Of a DNA stretch of 64,000 bases, positions 10,750-21,055 are shown piece by piece. The stretch is from Metridium senile. Taxonomy: Eukaryota > Cnidaria > Anthozoa > Actiniaria > Metridiidae. The notes beneath the pieces are model-generated. The model had not been told where the DNA came from. It made no database searches and saw nothing but the letters and a program-made list of their open reading frames with translations. The stretch's first letter is position 1, and every line of letters begins with the position of its first letter. The stretch is taken from contig OX459099.1 of assembly GCA_949775045.1 (NCBI GenBank), positions 18,708,741-18,772,740 on the forward strand. The letters run 5' to 3'. Both the position numbers and the translations under genes were made by a program.

Positions 10750-13700
10750 TTAGTCATACTCTGCACCAATAGTGATGCTTATGTCACCAGGCAGAACCTC
10801 TGTTTTATGGAACCACTGGTTGGTGTCAACAATTACTAAACAAAACAAGGAACAGTTATTAAATACAGGCTGGTATAATTATTTGTCTTTACATAATATA
10901 AAGTATTAGGCCGGTTTAAAGTATAAAATATTAGATGCTGTATACAATTTGAGTTGGTATCGCAGGGGGCTCCAGAAAATCTGTTGTGGAATGTACAAGA
11001 GGAGTATGACTCCAGGGGAGTGGGGATGGGGGAGTCATGGGTAAAAGCATCATGTATGCTCCTCAGAAATTTTCAAAAAAAACCTGTCTTAAGAAACTGG
11101 TTAAGTCCTTTTAAAAGGGCACGGTGCACATGATTTTAACCCTTAAGAACTACCATATAAGGTACTGGTCATAAAGTACAGGCGAGGGTGGGCCCTGGAA
11201 AAAAGGTAGGGTGGGCCCTGGAAAAAAAGAGTGGGGTGGGCCATAAATTTTGAACATGAAAAAAGGGGTGGGCCAAGAAAGTTATTTTGGGGTAATTGTT
11301 GTGCATTGTATAGGGGTGGGGTATGTGTTACTATAAACAGGCTAAAGGATGGGCCAATAACAGTCATTCATTGGGAATTCTGAATTTTCCGATACCATGA
11401 AATGTGGAAATTTAGATTATTAACAACAACACCCTGATAAAAATAACCCCATAAAGTTACCATGAAATGTTGATTAATAAATACCCTAAAAGACACAAAA
11501 TTACCTATTATTATAGCCCCTAGATACATGACAATGAAGCATACCCAATAATTTTACCCTTGAGCCTCACCGCCTGGGTGTATGACATTCAGTCTATCAT
11601 ATACTTACTGACTTCTCCTTTATGGATGGGTGCTTTCAGGGTCTTGCAAACATGTTCACATTCAGGGGGAGGTATGAGTGTCCATACTTTGCTTCCCGAT
11701 AGCTGTGCCTGCCATGATGGTCTTTCAACACTGTCAATCTACAAACAAACAAACAAACACTTTATATCCTACTCCATCTATCCCAAGAGGTTGGCCTGTA
11801 TTAGGGGGCTTTCGTTTATTAGTGTGTATTGGGGGGAGGGGAGAGGTCCGTAAAATCACCTGTATTTCAAGCCCTGCCTTTGAACACACAAAATTGACCT
11901 TCAAAAATCAACCTTGACTTATACGCTGTACACTGTCAGTACAGTTGATATGTTGACAGAGTATGTGTCTTAAAGACAGTCTGACTTGTACTTGTAACAA
12001 GAAAAAGTATATTAAAAATACGTAGGACTATAGACCACTTTCATAACTACATGTAGCAGAAAATGATATTTTCAAGTAAACAGATATTTTAATATTTTAG
12101 CACTGTCATATGAAAGAACCACCTGAAATAGGCATGTTTGGAAGGTTTTGATGCACTGGCTAAAATTGCAATGAAGTTATGCCCAATGAAAAATGTAGAG
12201 ATTTGTATGTAATTTTTCTTTTGAGCTACAATCATGTGCAAAATACCTTGGGACATTATCTGGTTTTAACATGAAAAATATTTCAACATCATTTTTCCGT
12301 TTCCCCCTCTCCCCCTCTCCCCCGTTTCAATGTTGAATTGTGGGAATGTGAAACGGTTGTCATTTGAAAGACCAATCAACATTGCTTAGGGGGAAGGGGG
12401 TTTGCAAATCAAATTGATCGATTTTGTATATTTTTTGAAACGAAAACGAAAACGCTCATAAAAAAGCACATGATTGTAGCTAGGCCTTTGTTGCCTCGTT
12501 TTGGTGTTTTTCTGATTTTTCAAATTCTTCTAGCTTCTTGCAAATTTGATCATTTTTTCTCAAACTTTCACAAGTTATTGTTATGGTGAATGTCTATCAT
12601 ATGATAACTTTCTTTTTCTTAAAACATCAATTTCAAATATTATGATAATTAGTGGCGGACATTTATGAAAAATGTCTACGGATTCCCAGTAAGAGGAAAG
12701 ATTATCCTTGCCAACTGAAGATATTAAAATATCTAGTAAAGAAAAACTATTAAAAGTCAAATACATGTAAGACACCATTTTTAAAGTATTATCATAATTG
12801 CAGATTGCAGCTAGATGTAATTAGACTAAGTGTAGTATATGAATGATAAAGGCTAGTAGCTCATAACGCCTACCACACTTAAAAAACACCTCTTATCAAC
12901 TATAACTTAGAAGATTTTAAGTGGTTTTTAAACTAAATAGACTAATATCTAATATAAGAACTACTTAATATATTTGAACCCATTTTGCTCAAATATATAG
13001 CGCTTTTTATTACAGTTCTCGTCCACAACCTCAGCCTCAATAGCTTGTAATGTATTTTCTAAAATTTGACTAGAGATCACAGTAATTTAAAAAATGCACA
13101 CCTTATGAAATAATTGAAACATTAATTTCAAAATTTGACTTGTTGAATATTTGATTGACAGAAGTGGAAACTCATAAAATAAGTTCTGTATTCGAGCCTT
13201 AATTGGAGAATTGTTTGTTTGTGAAAATTGCAGTAAAATACTCACATGTATTTGTGCTCCTAATCCTGGTCCACCCATGAAAAGCCAGTCCTGTTGGCTT
13301 GTCTCAGAGTCAGTTGGCAAGAAGTATGGTCTCTGGTAGTGTTCACGTAACTTCTCTCTAACCACTGGATCACAGTTACTCCTATGTGGATACACAAAGA
13401 ATATATTAATAAGATGATTAAGCTCTAGCTATCTGTACCTAAGGATGATTTTGATGATAATAACAATGATGATAGTAATTTTGAAGAGGATGATGATAAT
13501 AACAATGGTGGTAATGATGATGATAAAGATGATGATAATGATGATAATGATGATGATTGTGCTGATAATAACAATTGTAGTAATGATGATGATGATGATG
13601 ATGATATTGATGATGAGGATCTATCAGATAATAATACTGAATTTACAAATAAAACATTATTAAACTCATTAATAATCCATTGTCTCAGGGACCAATGGCA

Positions 13701-15903
13701 ACTTTGCATTTCAGTCACCTGTGTAGGTCTTCAATTGATACTTGATCAAACACTGATCAAGACACTGATCAAGACACTGATCAAGACACTGATCAAGACA
13801 CTGATCAAGACACTGATCAAGACACTGATCAAGACACTGATCAAAACACTGATCAAGACACTGATCAAGACACTGATCAAGACACTGATCAAGACACTGA
13901 TCAAGACACTGATCAAGACACTGATCAAGACACTGATCAAGACACTGATCAAGCCACTTATCAAGACACTGATCAAGACACTAATCAAGACACTGATCAA
14001 GACACTGATCAAGACACTGATCAAGACACTGATCAAGACACTGATCAAGACACTGATCAAGACACTGATCAAGACACTGATCAAAACACTGATCAAGACA
14101 CTGATCAAGACACTGATCAAGACACTGATCAATTAAGACACGGATCAAGACACTGATCAAGACACTGATCAAGACACTGATCAAGACACTGATCAAGACA
14201 CTGATCAAGACACTGATCAAAACACTGATCAAGACACTGATCAAGACACTGATCAAGACACTGATCAATTAAGACACGGATCAAGACACTGATCAAGACA
14301 CTGTATAGATTCATTATGTTTTAGCCTCAGGAGATTCATAAACTTATGAGTTACAATGTTTCTATCTAGAACAAAGTATGATGGTACAAACTGAATACCA
14401 CTATTTTTTGGCCACTAAAATAAACCCGAAAATCAGTTTTTTTGTTTTCCTATTAAAAACCTCAAGCATTTTAGCAACAGATAAAAAAACAGGCATAATA
14501 TAATGCAAGGGCTCAGTTTCAGATCATGTTTTGTTCTACAAAATGGCACTCATGCACATCGCTTATTGTAACACCTACAGTTGCAATAAATGATGCCAAT
14601 TTTCATGCCAACAATTATTATTAATTAATTTAAAAAAATATTTTTTGGAATAATGAAAATATTACTATTTCCTATTATTCAAAAAATTTTGCTTGAGTTC
14701 TAAAAAAAGAGTCATTCGTGCAAAATGTCACGTTTCCTATGGTCTGGTGACAGCTGGTCACGATGGGCTACTCAATGCAGATACCCTATTAAGTGTACAA
14801 AAACAATACATTGCTCCTACCATGACAGACGAACAGGAAAAAATACACGGAAAGCGAAACTCCTCAAAAGAAAAATCATTATTTTAATTTTCAAAAGAAG
14901 ATTTAGTGTTGAATCCAATATAGAATAACTTTTAATTCTTAGAGGCTTTAGAATTCAAAACAATCCGATTATTGTAACTTTCAAAGAAAAATATTTTGAA
15001 ATGCAAACCTTATATAGTATAAACTTAGCACACCATGAAATGGGCATAATTTTCTTTTGTTTTATCGTAAATATGCAAATGCTATCGTTGCTTTTAGAAG
15101 GGGTTAAGACACGTCAATGGATGAGAAAATAACAAAAATATTTCATAGTCTTCAAATGTTGTCTAGTCTTTTTATAAACTATATCATCAAAATTCAAAAG
15201 GGTTTAAAAATTTAAACCTGTATGCCTTTAGTATTGAAATTAGGTTAAAGAATATATTGATGTGTTTTACTTGCCATCCAAAATACCACGGCTCTCCCTT
15301 CATATGTGCTCTGTCCTTGGACATGTTGAAAGCAGCTTTCAATGAAGTGAAGTTAGTTTTATAAGGGAAAAACTGACATTCGTCTTCATTGGTCTGATAT
15401 GCCCCATCGTTGGAATCATAAAGAGCTTTAAGGAACTCAAAGTTAAACGTGTTAAGAGCTGACCAGTTCTTTGCTGCGTCGATTATTACAGCTGGTCGGC
15501 CGGTGTAAGCGTAATTTTCTATAAAAGTTTGTTTTGTCAGGCCGGACACACGAGGAACTTCATTCAGACCTTCACACATCATAGAGCAGTTCGTTGGCTT
15601 TCGGACTATTTCGTTGAATATTTCATTAACATTGAGTAAGCACATCTCGTCTTTCCAATGATCCATGAGAAAGAGAGTTCCATAATAGCCTCCACATGCT
15701 AGCAGAACAGGAATTAGAAAGAAGACGACGACGAAAGTTTTCTTCGAACTCCATTTTCGCTCGACTTTCGTGTTGTTGTTTTGACTTTTAACTCCTCTTT
15801 TAAACTCTTTCTTTATCTCTTCTAGAGATGATCCAGACTCAAGAGCCTTTTCTCGGAGCTTTGTGAAGAGGTTTACGAGTTGGTCATTTGATTTTGGAGA
15901 CAT
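10750..15903 (-). CDS. Type II membrane JmjC/cupin-8-like Fe(II)/2-oxoglutarate oxygenase (4 coding exons)
   Basis: Minus-strand exons: 15903-15275, 13381-13246, 11738-11609 and 10835-10750; 326 residues. A cytosolic N-terminus with a basic/acidic helix (1-55) is followed by one membrane segment (about 56-79) and a lumenal catalytic domain with N-glycosylation sequons at N105, N146, N184 and N193. JmjC signatures: PYFLP (228-232), WLFMGGPGLGAQIHID with H255 and D257 as likely iron ligands, GSKVWTLIPPP with K272 at the spacing of the 2-oxoglutarate lysine in JMJD6, and H308 in DTNQWFHKT as third ligand. It ends GDISITIGAEYD. Intron 1 needs a GC donor (GCAAGT at 15274-15269): this makes a tg|g tryptophan codon giving WYFGW-SNCD. 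The nearby GT donor would shift the frame into a stop. Substrate unknown; orientation suggests the ER/Golgi lumen. I do not recognise a named vertebrate orthologue. Confidence 0.85.
11150..11340. repeat. Short imperfect GGGTGGGCC / poly-A tandem repeat
   Basis: Four to five copies of GGTGGGCC alternate with A-runs and short spacers. It is in the last intron of the JmjC gene. The minus-strand open frame over it is repeat translation (Pro/Phe rich) and is not called. Confidence 0.55.
12029..12679 (+). mobile_element. MITE family A, copy 1, carrying a nested element (12225-12480)
   Basis: Ends ATAGACCACTTTCATAA and TTTATGAAAAATGTCTA are imperfect terminal inverted repeats. The sequence matches copies at 21647-22038 and (inverted) 27808-28120 over almost all its length. 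Relative to them it carries a 256-base insertion at 12225-12480 with perfect 15-base ends GCTACAATCATGTGC / GCACATGATTGTAGC. Both lie in an intron of the JmjC gene. Confidence 0.85.
13016..13075. repeat. Fragment of MITE family B
   Basis: The stretch TTCTCGTCCACAACCTCAGC plus TAGCnTGTAATnTATTnTnT matches one arm of the palindromic elements at 19313-19505 and 31205-31415. The second arm is missing here. Confidence 0.65.
13444..13625. repeat. GAT/TGA trinucleotide-rich microsatellite
   Basis: Imperfect GAT repeats interrupted by AATAAC. It lies in JmjC intron 1, 60 bases from exon 2. Open frames in it (Met/Ile-rich one way, Ser/Leu-rich the other) are artefacts of the repeat. Confidence 0.85.
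13737..14310. repeat. 12-bp satellite, unit TGATCAAGACAC, about 47 units
   Basis: A nearly perfect array of the dodecamer. Variants include AAAACAC, one 'gccacttatcaa' and one 'cactaatcaa' unit. Two later interruptions read TCAATTAAGACACGGATCAA (around 14130 and 14267) and shift the phase. Each unit has a TGATCA palindrome. Since 12 is divisible by 3, frames stay open in several phases on both strands. It is in intron 1 of the JmjC gene. Confidence 0.97.
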
Positions 15904-16631
15904 TTTCAGATGCTATACAATATTTTTTTTGGAGTACACTCAGTCTGAACTTCTTCGCCAAGGCTCGAGTTTTGAGCACTTTGAATTCAATGACAGGTAG
16001 GGCCTGAGTAGGAGTGTCATTATTACTTTCTATGGGGGGAGGGGTACTTTTGCAGTCATTTAAATATTTACATTTTAAAGATATAATAATTCGACAGCTT
16101 TAAAAGCATTTTCTTGCCTTGATCAATAATGAAAACGTTAAAATTAAAACTTTAAAAACTACAAAATTATCAGAAACCCGACAACAGTCAAACGACATAA
16201 ATATTTACTGTCAAGCGTAATTGAATTAACCTCCAATGAGCCGTGCCAAAACATTTTCTGATATTAATATATAATTGTCATATTTCAATCATAAAAAGTA
16301 AAAATTACCGTCAGCCGTCAAAACCATGTAAATAGCTTAGTATATTGCTGCATTTTCATCTGTTAAATTGCTATATATAGCCGCTAGGCATACACTACAC
16401 TTGTTTTCAATATAAGTTAAAAGACCAAGGGTTCCGCCGTTTTTCATTTATTTTACCAGGATCTGTAATAAAAAAATAACCACAATTTTTGCTTTTTTTC
16501 ACGGAATGGGAAGCTCTTAATATGAAAATGCTCTTATACTATCGATTACCATATACCACGGCTCTTGACCTGCTCAACGTGGTACAACCTAAGTGGTCGC
16601 TTATTAGTCGGTCTTTATTAGGAGTTACTTA
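15904..16631. other. Upstream flank of the JmjC gene, no recognised gene
   Basis: This AT-rich spacer lies upstream of the minus-strand JmjC start and must hold its promoter. I cannot point to a specific TATA box or initiator. A plus-strand frame beginning at 16489 runs into the MITE at 16632 and is not credible. Confidence 0.4.
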
Positions 16632-16854
16632 CAGTGCGAATCAAAAAACCGTGGCCACCCAGAAATATTTTAGAAATCGTTTACTGTTCGTTGAACAACT
16701 CAAAAACAACTCAGGCTACAAAACAATTATCATACTACACATCAGTCAAACTTCTTGCGGTGATATAGTTGTTTCTGAGTTGTTCAACGAACAATCAACG
16801 ATTTCTAAAATATTTCGGGGTGGACGTGCCCACGGTTAGTTTTGATTCGCACTG
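16632..16854. mobile_element. Palindromic MITE, CAGTGCGAATC ends, TA duplication
   Basis: Arms of about 90 bases starting CAGTGCGAATCAAAA are inverted copies, sharing GTTGTTCAACGAACA-type and AAATATTTTAGAAATCGTT-type segments with a few differences. TA flanks both ends (16630-16631, 16855-16856). It generates the spurious frame over 16489-16839. Confidence 0.85.
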
Positions 16855-16927
16855 TAAGCCTGGTTCACACGATAGGTTAGTGTAGTGTAAGTGTTGGTAT
16901 TGTGATGCTAATTTGACAACCATTTTA

Positions 16928-17185
16928 CAGTGCAACTTTAAGGGGGCCACCCAAACAAATGTCAAAATAAATAGTTTTTGAGATCAATCAAAAAACTTGG
17001 AGAGGGTTCTCACAGGCTAAGATGTTTCTTATTCAATCTTTATCTATTCCGTTCACAATTAATGAAAATGATTAGCATTTTAAGCAAAGAAGTCAAGTAT
17101 TTGTAGAGATTCTATTGTTCATATTCTCGATCGTGATTGGATAATCATGTTTTAATTTGGAGGCCCCGGTTTCAATATTTCACTG
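16928..17185. mobile_element. Degenerate MITE, CAGTG ends, TA duplication
   Basis: Begins CAGTGCAACTTTAAGGGGGC and ends GGTTTCAATATTTCACTG, with TA on both sides (16926-16927, 17186-17187). The inverted repeats are partial. A GGCCAC/GGCCCC segment next to each end recalls the element at 6553. Confidence 0.55.
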
Positions 17186-17397
17186 TAACAATAAATTGTT
17201 TAATTTTCTTTGTTCTAATAAAAATGGTTGGTTGGCAAAGCAACATAACAAAATACATCACTGTACGTCCACCTATAAAATCACTAGAATGGTAAAATGC
17301 TCGTTTGAAATCCTCTCTTGTTTTTGTACCATGTACTTGTGATCGCTTCGGGTCAATCATTCCGCTCAAAACTGGCCATGTGGAACAAAAAAAAAAG

Positions 17398-17541
17398 CAC
17401 TCATCATCGAAGGCCGTATTTCAAAGAGACATTTAGAGCTAGAGAGTGGTCTAGCTAGTTCTTTTTATCTCATCATCGAAGGTGGTATTTCATCAAACAG
17501 ACGTTTAGAGCTAGAGAGTGGTCTAACTAGTTCTTGTTATC
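17398..17541. repeat. Tandem duplication of a ~75-bp unit
   Basis: Two copies of a unit running from CTCATCATCGAAGG to TAGAGCTAGAGAGTGGTCTA and CTAGTTCTT. They differ at a few bases and a short indel. A pyrimidine-rich TTTTC/TTCC tract follows (about 17580-17770). Confidence 0.75.
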
Positions 17542-17819
17542 AAGTTAATCACAGATATGATATATCAGTTCTGCCATAAATCATATGTATTCATAACTTT
17601 TCATCTTTCCTTTTTTTCAGTTTCTTTTCCAGCTAGTTCTCTCTTCCTTCCTTCCTTTTCTTCCTTTTCTTTGTTTCTCTTCTCTTCTTTCTTTTCTCTT
17701 CTCCCCTTTTTTCTCTTCCTTTTCTGTTCTTTTGTTCTTTTACTTTTTTTCTTTGCTTTTTCTTTTCTTATAAGATTGCCTTTTGATATACATAATATTT
17801 AAAAGAAAAACCAACGCAG

Positions 17820-17921
17820 ATAATTCGACGTTTCGATGGCGTCCTACCATCTATCTGTATGCAAATTTCCTAATAAAGTTCTTGATAATAATGGCAGGAT
17901 GCCATCGAAACGTCGAATTAT
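17820..17921. repeat. Perfect 21-bp inverted repeat (ATAATTCGACGTTTCGATGGC)
   Basis: The 21 bases at 17820-17840 are exactly inverted at 17901-17921, separated by 60 bases. The GACGTTTCGA core resembles that of the palindromic repeat at 59629-59800, but the rest differs. No coding content. Confidence 0.7.
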
Positions 17922-18205
17922 CCACGTTGCTTTTCCTTTTCTTATTCTATTTTTTCCTTTTCTTATAACTTTACTTATTTTACTAAATTCCTCTTTTCTT
18001 TTCTTCATGAGTTAGGTCAATTCATTCTTTTTTGTGGTAGCGCAAGAGAGGCTGGCTGTCTCTTGGGAATCGTCCCATCCGTTTTTTTCCTTGTCTAACT
18101 CTTTATATTTTTAACTTAACTAGTCTTCCCATTCCTCGACAAAATTCATATATTTTAGACCACTTTCTTTCCTATTAACTTAATATTAAAATCATAGCAA
18201 CAAAT

Positions 18206-18475
18206 GTGCAAACTATCAAGAAAACAACAGCAAACAAAAAAACAGACAAACAAACGAAAAAGAAAAACAACAGCAAACAAAAAAACAGACAAACGAAAAA
18301 GAAAAACAACAGCAAACAAAAAAACAGACAAACAAACGAAAAAGAAAAAGCAGCAAACAAACAACTGACAAACAAACGAAAAAGAAAAACAAGCAGCAAA
18401 CAAACAACTGACAAACAAACGAAAAAGAAAAACAAGCAGCAAACAAACAAAATACAAACAAGAAAACAAAAATTT
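18206..18475. repeat. Purine-rich minisatellite (AACAGACAAACAAACGAAAA-like units)
   Basis: About six imperfect units of 35-48 bases built from CAAACAAA, CGAAAAAGAAAAA and CAGCAAAC words. Long open frames in all phases here are repeat artefacts. Confidence 0.9.
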
Positions 18476-19312
18476 TTTGTCGAGGTCGATATACTGGGGC
18501 TTTAAATAAAAATATGATAACAAAACAGAACAATTTCCTTCAAATTTCGTTTAATTACAGACATTTTCGACTTCGACTTTCACAACTACCTGTTCACTAT
18601 TATTTAAAAATTCACATATTTCAAACATTTACATCATAAAAATCAACAATTTCATTTTCTCTTTAAAATTTCTTTTCTGAAAAATCTGATTGACAGGTTA
18701 TTGTTCCTGCAGTCTAGAAATATACTATGACGTCATTCGTCTAGAAATACCTATGACGTCATTGAACTAAACTCTGTTAACTCTTGCCACTCTGTGGCTC
18801 ACTAATCTATATCTATTTATATCGATTTCTTTCGATTTGTCGTGCGCAATTTGTCGGTACGTGTCGGTACGATTAATCGATTCGATTTTATTGGCAGTTT
18901 TTGATACAATTTAGCAGTACAAGTTGTCGGTTGTTAAGCGACACAATTTTTTTCGATTCGATTTATCGAACGCGATTGTCTGAAATCCGTCGGTGCGTGT
19001 CGGTTCGAATCGTCGAATCAAATTTCAATAATTCCTAAATGCAAAACTTGAAAGTTGTCGCACGTGGTATGAAACAGTTTTCTTTTTTACGAATAATAAA
19101 TATGAAAAATGCCGTCGTGACAAGCTAGCGATTTTTTTTTCCGAAACCAATAAATTGCGCACAACAAACCAACTGTACCATTGCGTCTCCACAATAAATA
19201 AACTATATATACACAGTAATAAACCATTTGCACGAAAACGATATTTTACAGTACCAGAACGCATAACTGACTTTCTTTCTTATTGGATTATTCCCTAGAA
19301 TAATAGATCTTT

Positions 19313-19505
19313 GCACGGTTCACGTCCACAACCTCAGGCGTCAATAGCGTGTAATATATTCTTTACAATTTAACTACAGCCCGTGGAATCTTGAAGTGTT
19401 TCAATTGATTGATAATGATTAATCAAATTACCGCGAGCTGTAGTCAAATTGTAAAGAATGTATTACACGCTATCGAGGCCGAGGTTGTGGACGAGAAACG
19501 TGAAA
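19313..19505. mobile_element. Palindromic MITE family B, copy 1
   Basis: Arms of about 75 bases (CGTCCACAACCTCAGGCGTC ... and its inverse ending CCGAGGTTGTGGACGAG) surround a short AT-rich loop. Copy 2 is at 31205-31415 and a single arm at 13016-13075. The outer CTTTTCACGnTTCTCG sequence is also shared with copy 2. Confidence 0.85.
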
Positions 19506-19514
19506 AGGACTATA

Positions 19515-19722
19515 CTCTACTTTCACATTAACCATAATGGCCTCTGTTTTTGGGGGGGAGGAGGGGGGGGGGGGGTAGATATTGTAATTTTAATTTGTTT
19601 GATTTGAATTATGATTGGTTTGATTTGAATAAAAATAGCTACCCCCCCCCCCCCCCCGCCCCCTCCCCCCCCCCCAAAAAAAAAAAACAGAAGGCATTAT
19701 GGATAATGTGAAAGTAGAGAAT
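19515..19722. mobile_element. Inverted-repeat element with long G and C runs
   Basis: Ends CTCTACTTTCACATTAACCA and its imperfect inverse (GGATAATGTGAAAGTAGAG) bound a left arm with G runs of about 8 and 14 and a right arm with C runs of about 17 and 11. The arms could form a very stable hairpin, or G-quadruplexes on either strand. Confidence 0.75.
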
Positions 19723-19865
19723 TGGGACTAACTACTTTAGAAATGAAAGTATGCAAAGCATTCTGGTACTGGTAGTATATGACGTCATAATGTAAATGGC
19801 GTATTATAGGTTTACCACAGAGCACCGAATACACCATTTAACAGCATCTTCGGCTCTCAATGTTA

Positions 19866-20154
19866 CAGCATAACGCGCCTTACCGTGGCCACCCAATTAA
19901 ATTTTTGTACAAGTTAGCTTAGCGTTCAAAAGTTTCTCTTTTCAAATTATTTGCTACACCTTTTCAAATTTAAACATCCTGGGAGGTTTTTCAGCCACTT
20001 ATAAACTTCACTCTTGTCTTCGCTTTGAACATTTCAAAGTGTTTACCGTTTGACACTCGGCGTGTCTTTTATATTAAGGTCAAATTCTCGCTTTGTGATT
20101 GGTTAACTTGTACAAAACCTTAATTAGGTGGCCACGGTAAGGTGCACCGCGCTG
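19866..20154. mobile_element. MITE with CCGTGGCCACC terminal repeats, TA duplication
   Basis: Left CAGCATAACGCGCCTTACCG and right ACGGTAAGGTGCACCGCGCTG form imperfect inverted ends that continue through TGGCCACC. TA flanks both (19864-19865, 20155-20156). No coding content. 20155-21055 holds no further recognisable gene. Confidence 0.75.
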
Positions 20155-21055
20155 TAAAAATTATAATATTTTTTGGCTACTTAATAAATTTAAAACATTT
20201 GACTAAAAGAACCTAAACACACAGAAAAATTGCTTTCTAATTAGAGATGCAGAAGAGACGGATTGCGTAAGATGTTAAATACATAAAAAAATAGAAATAG
20301 ACGGATAAAATAACGAGAAGAAACAAAGTTCTGACGAATTTGAAAACCAATTTCTAAAATTGTCCAGTCGCTAATAACAGCACGGCATGCCGGGAAGTAC
20401 ACAGGACAAATGTAGTGCCAGAATAAATGGAAATTCCACGGCTTGAAAACTTTTCGATATGTATAAAAACTTCGTAACAATTATTTATACAAACGGAAAA
20501 CTTATAAAGTATTTCGCACTTTGATGCGAGATTATTAGCATGAAGGCCTCGCGCGTCTTCCACGCTTCCACACTAACGCGTGCGATAACACGAGGCGTGT
20601 AGCCCTCCGTTCACATTGAATCTATCAAACGAACGCGATATTCTAAGACGCAGTTCAAAATTGAGAAAATTAAAAAAACCTATAACCTATATTCTAAAAG
20701 AAAATCCTATGAACCCATTCTAAACATGGCGATAGGAACTGACTAGCCTCGTATTCATGCGAAAAAGTATAAGCCTTTCACATATAGAAGAAAAGCTATT
20801 CATATTTGACTGACTAGCCTCGTGTACATGTTGAAGGGCTAGGCAGTCAGAGATTTAGTCGCCATATTTAAAATGAGATTGAAGAACGAATGCATTTTAA
20901 GAACGCTTTAGTGTGGACAGCGGCTAACCCCATTTAGCAAAAAAAATTCATACAAACATGAATTTGATCACGAGGTTGTCACGTGATTATTAACATTGAT
21001 CACGTGGTGCATTGTCGCATCACTCTCAACCCTCCCCACCCTTATAACTTTTACA

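Noticed and set aside
13735..14314. Long open frames on both strands (LIKT and SVLI/QCLD repeats)
   Set aside because: They are direct translations of the 12-bp satellite; 12 is a multiple of 3 so frames stay open by construction.
16489..16839. Plus-strand frame of 116 codons
   Set aside because: Mostly within the palindromic MITE at 16632-16854.
17557..17802. Phe/Ser/Leu-rich frame suggesting a membrane peptide
   Set aside because: Pyrimidine-rich low-complexity sequence; no splice or start context.
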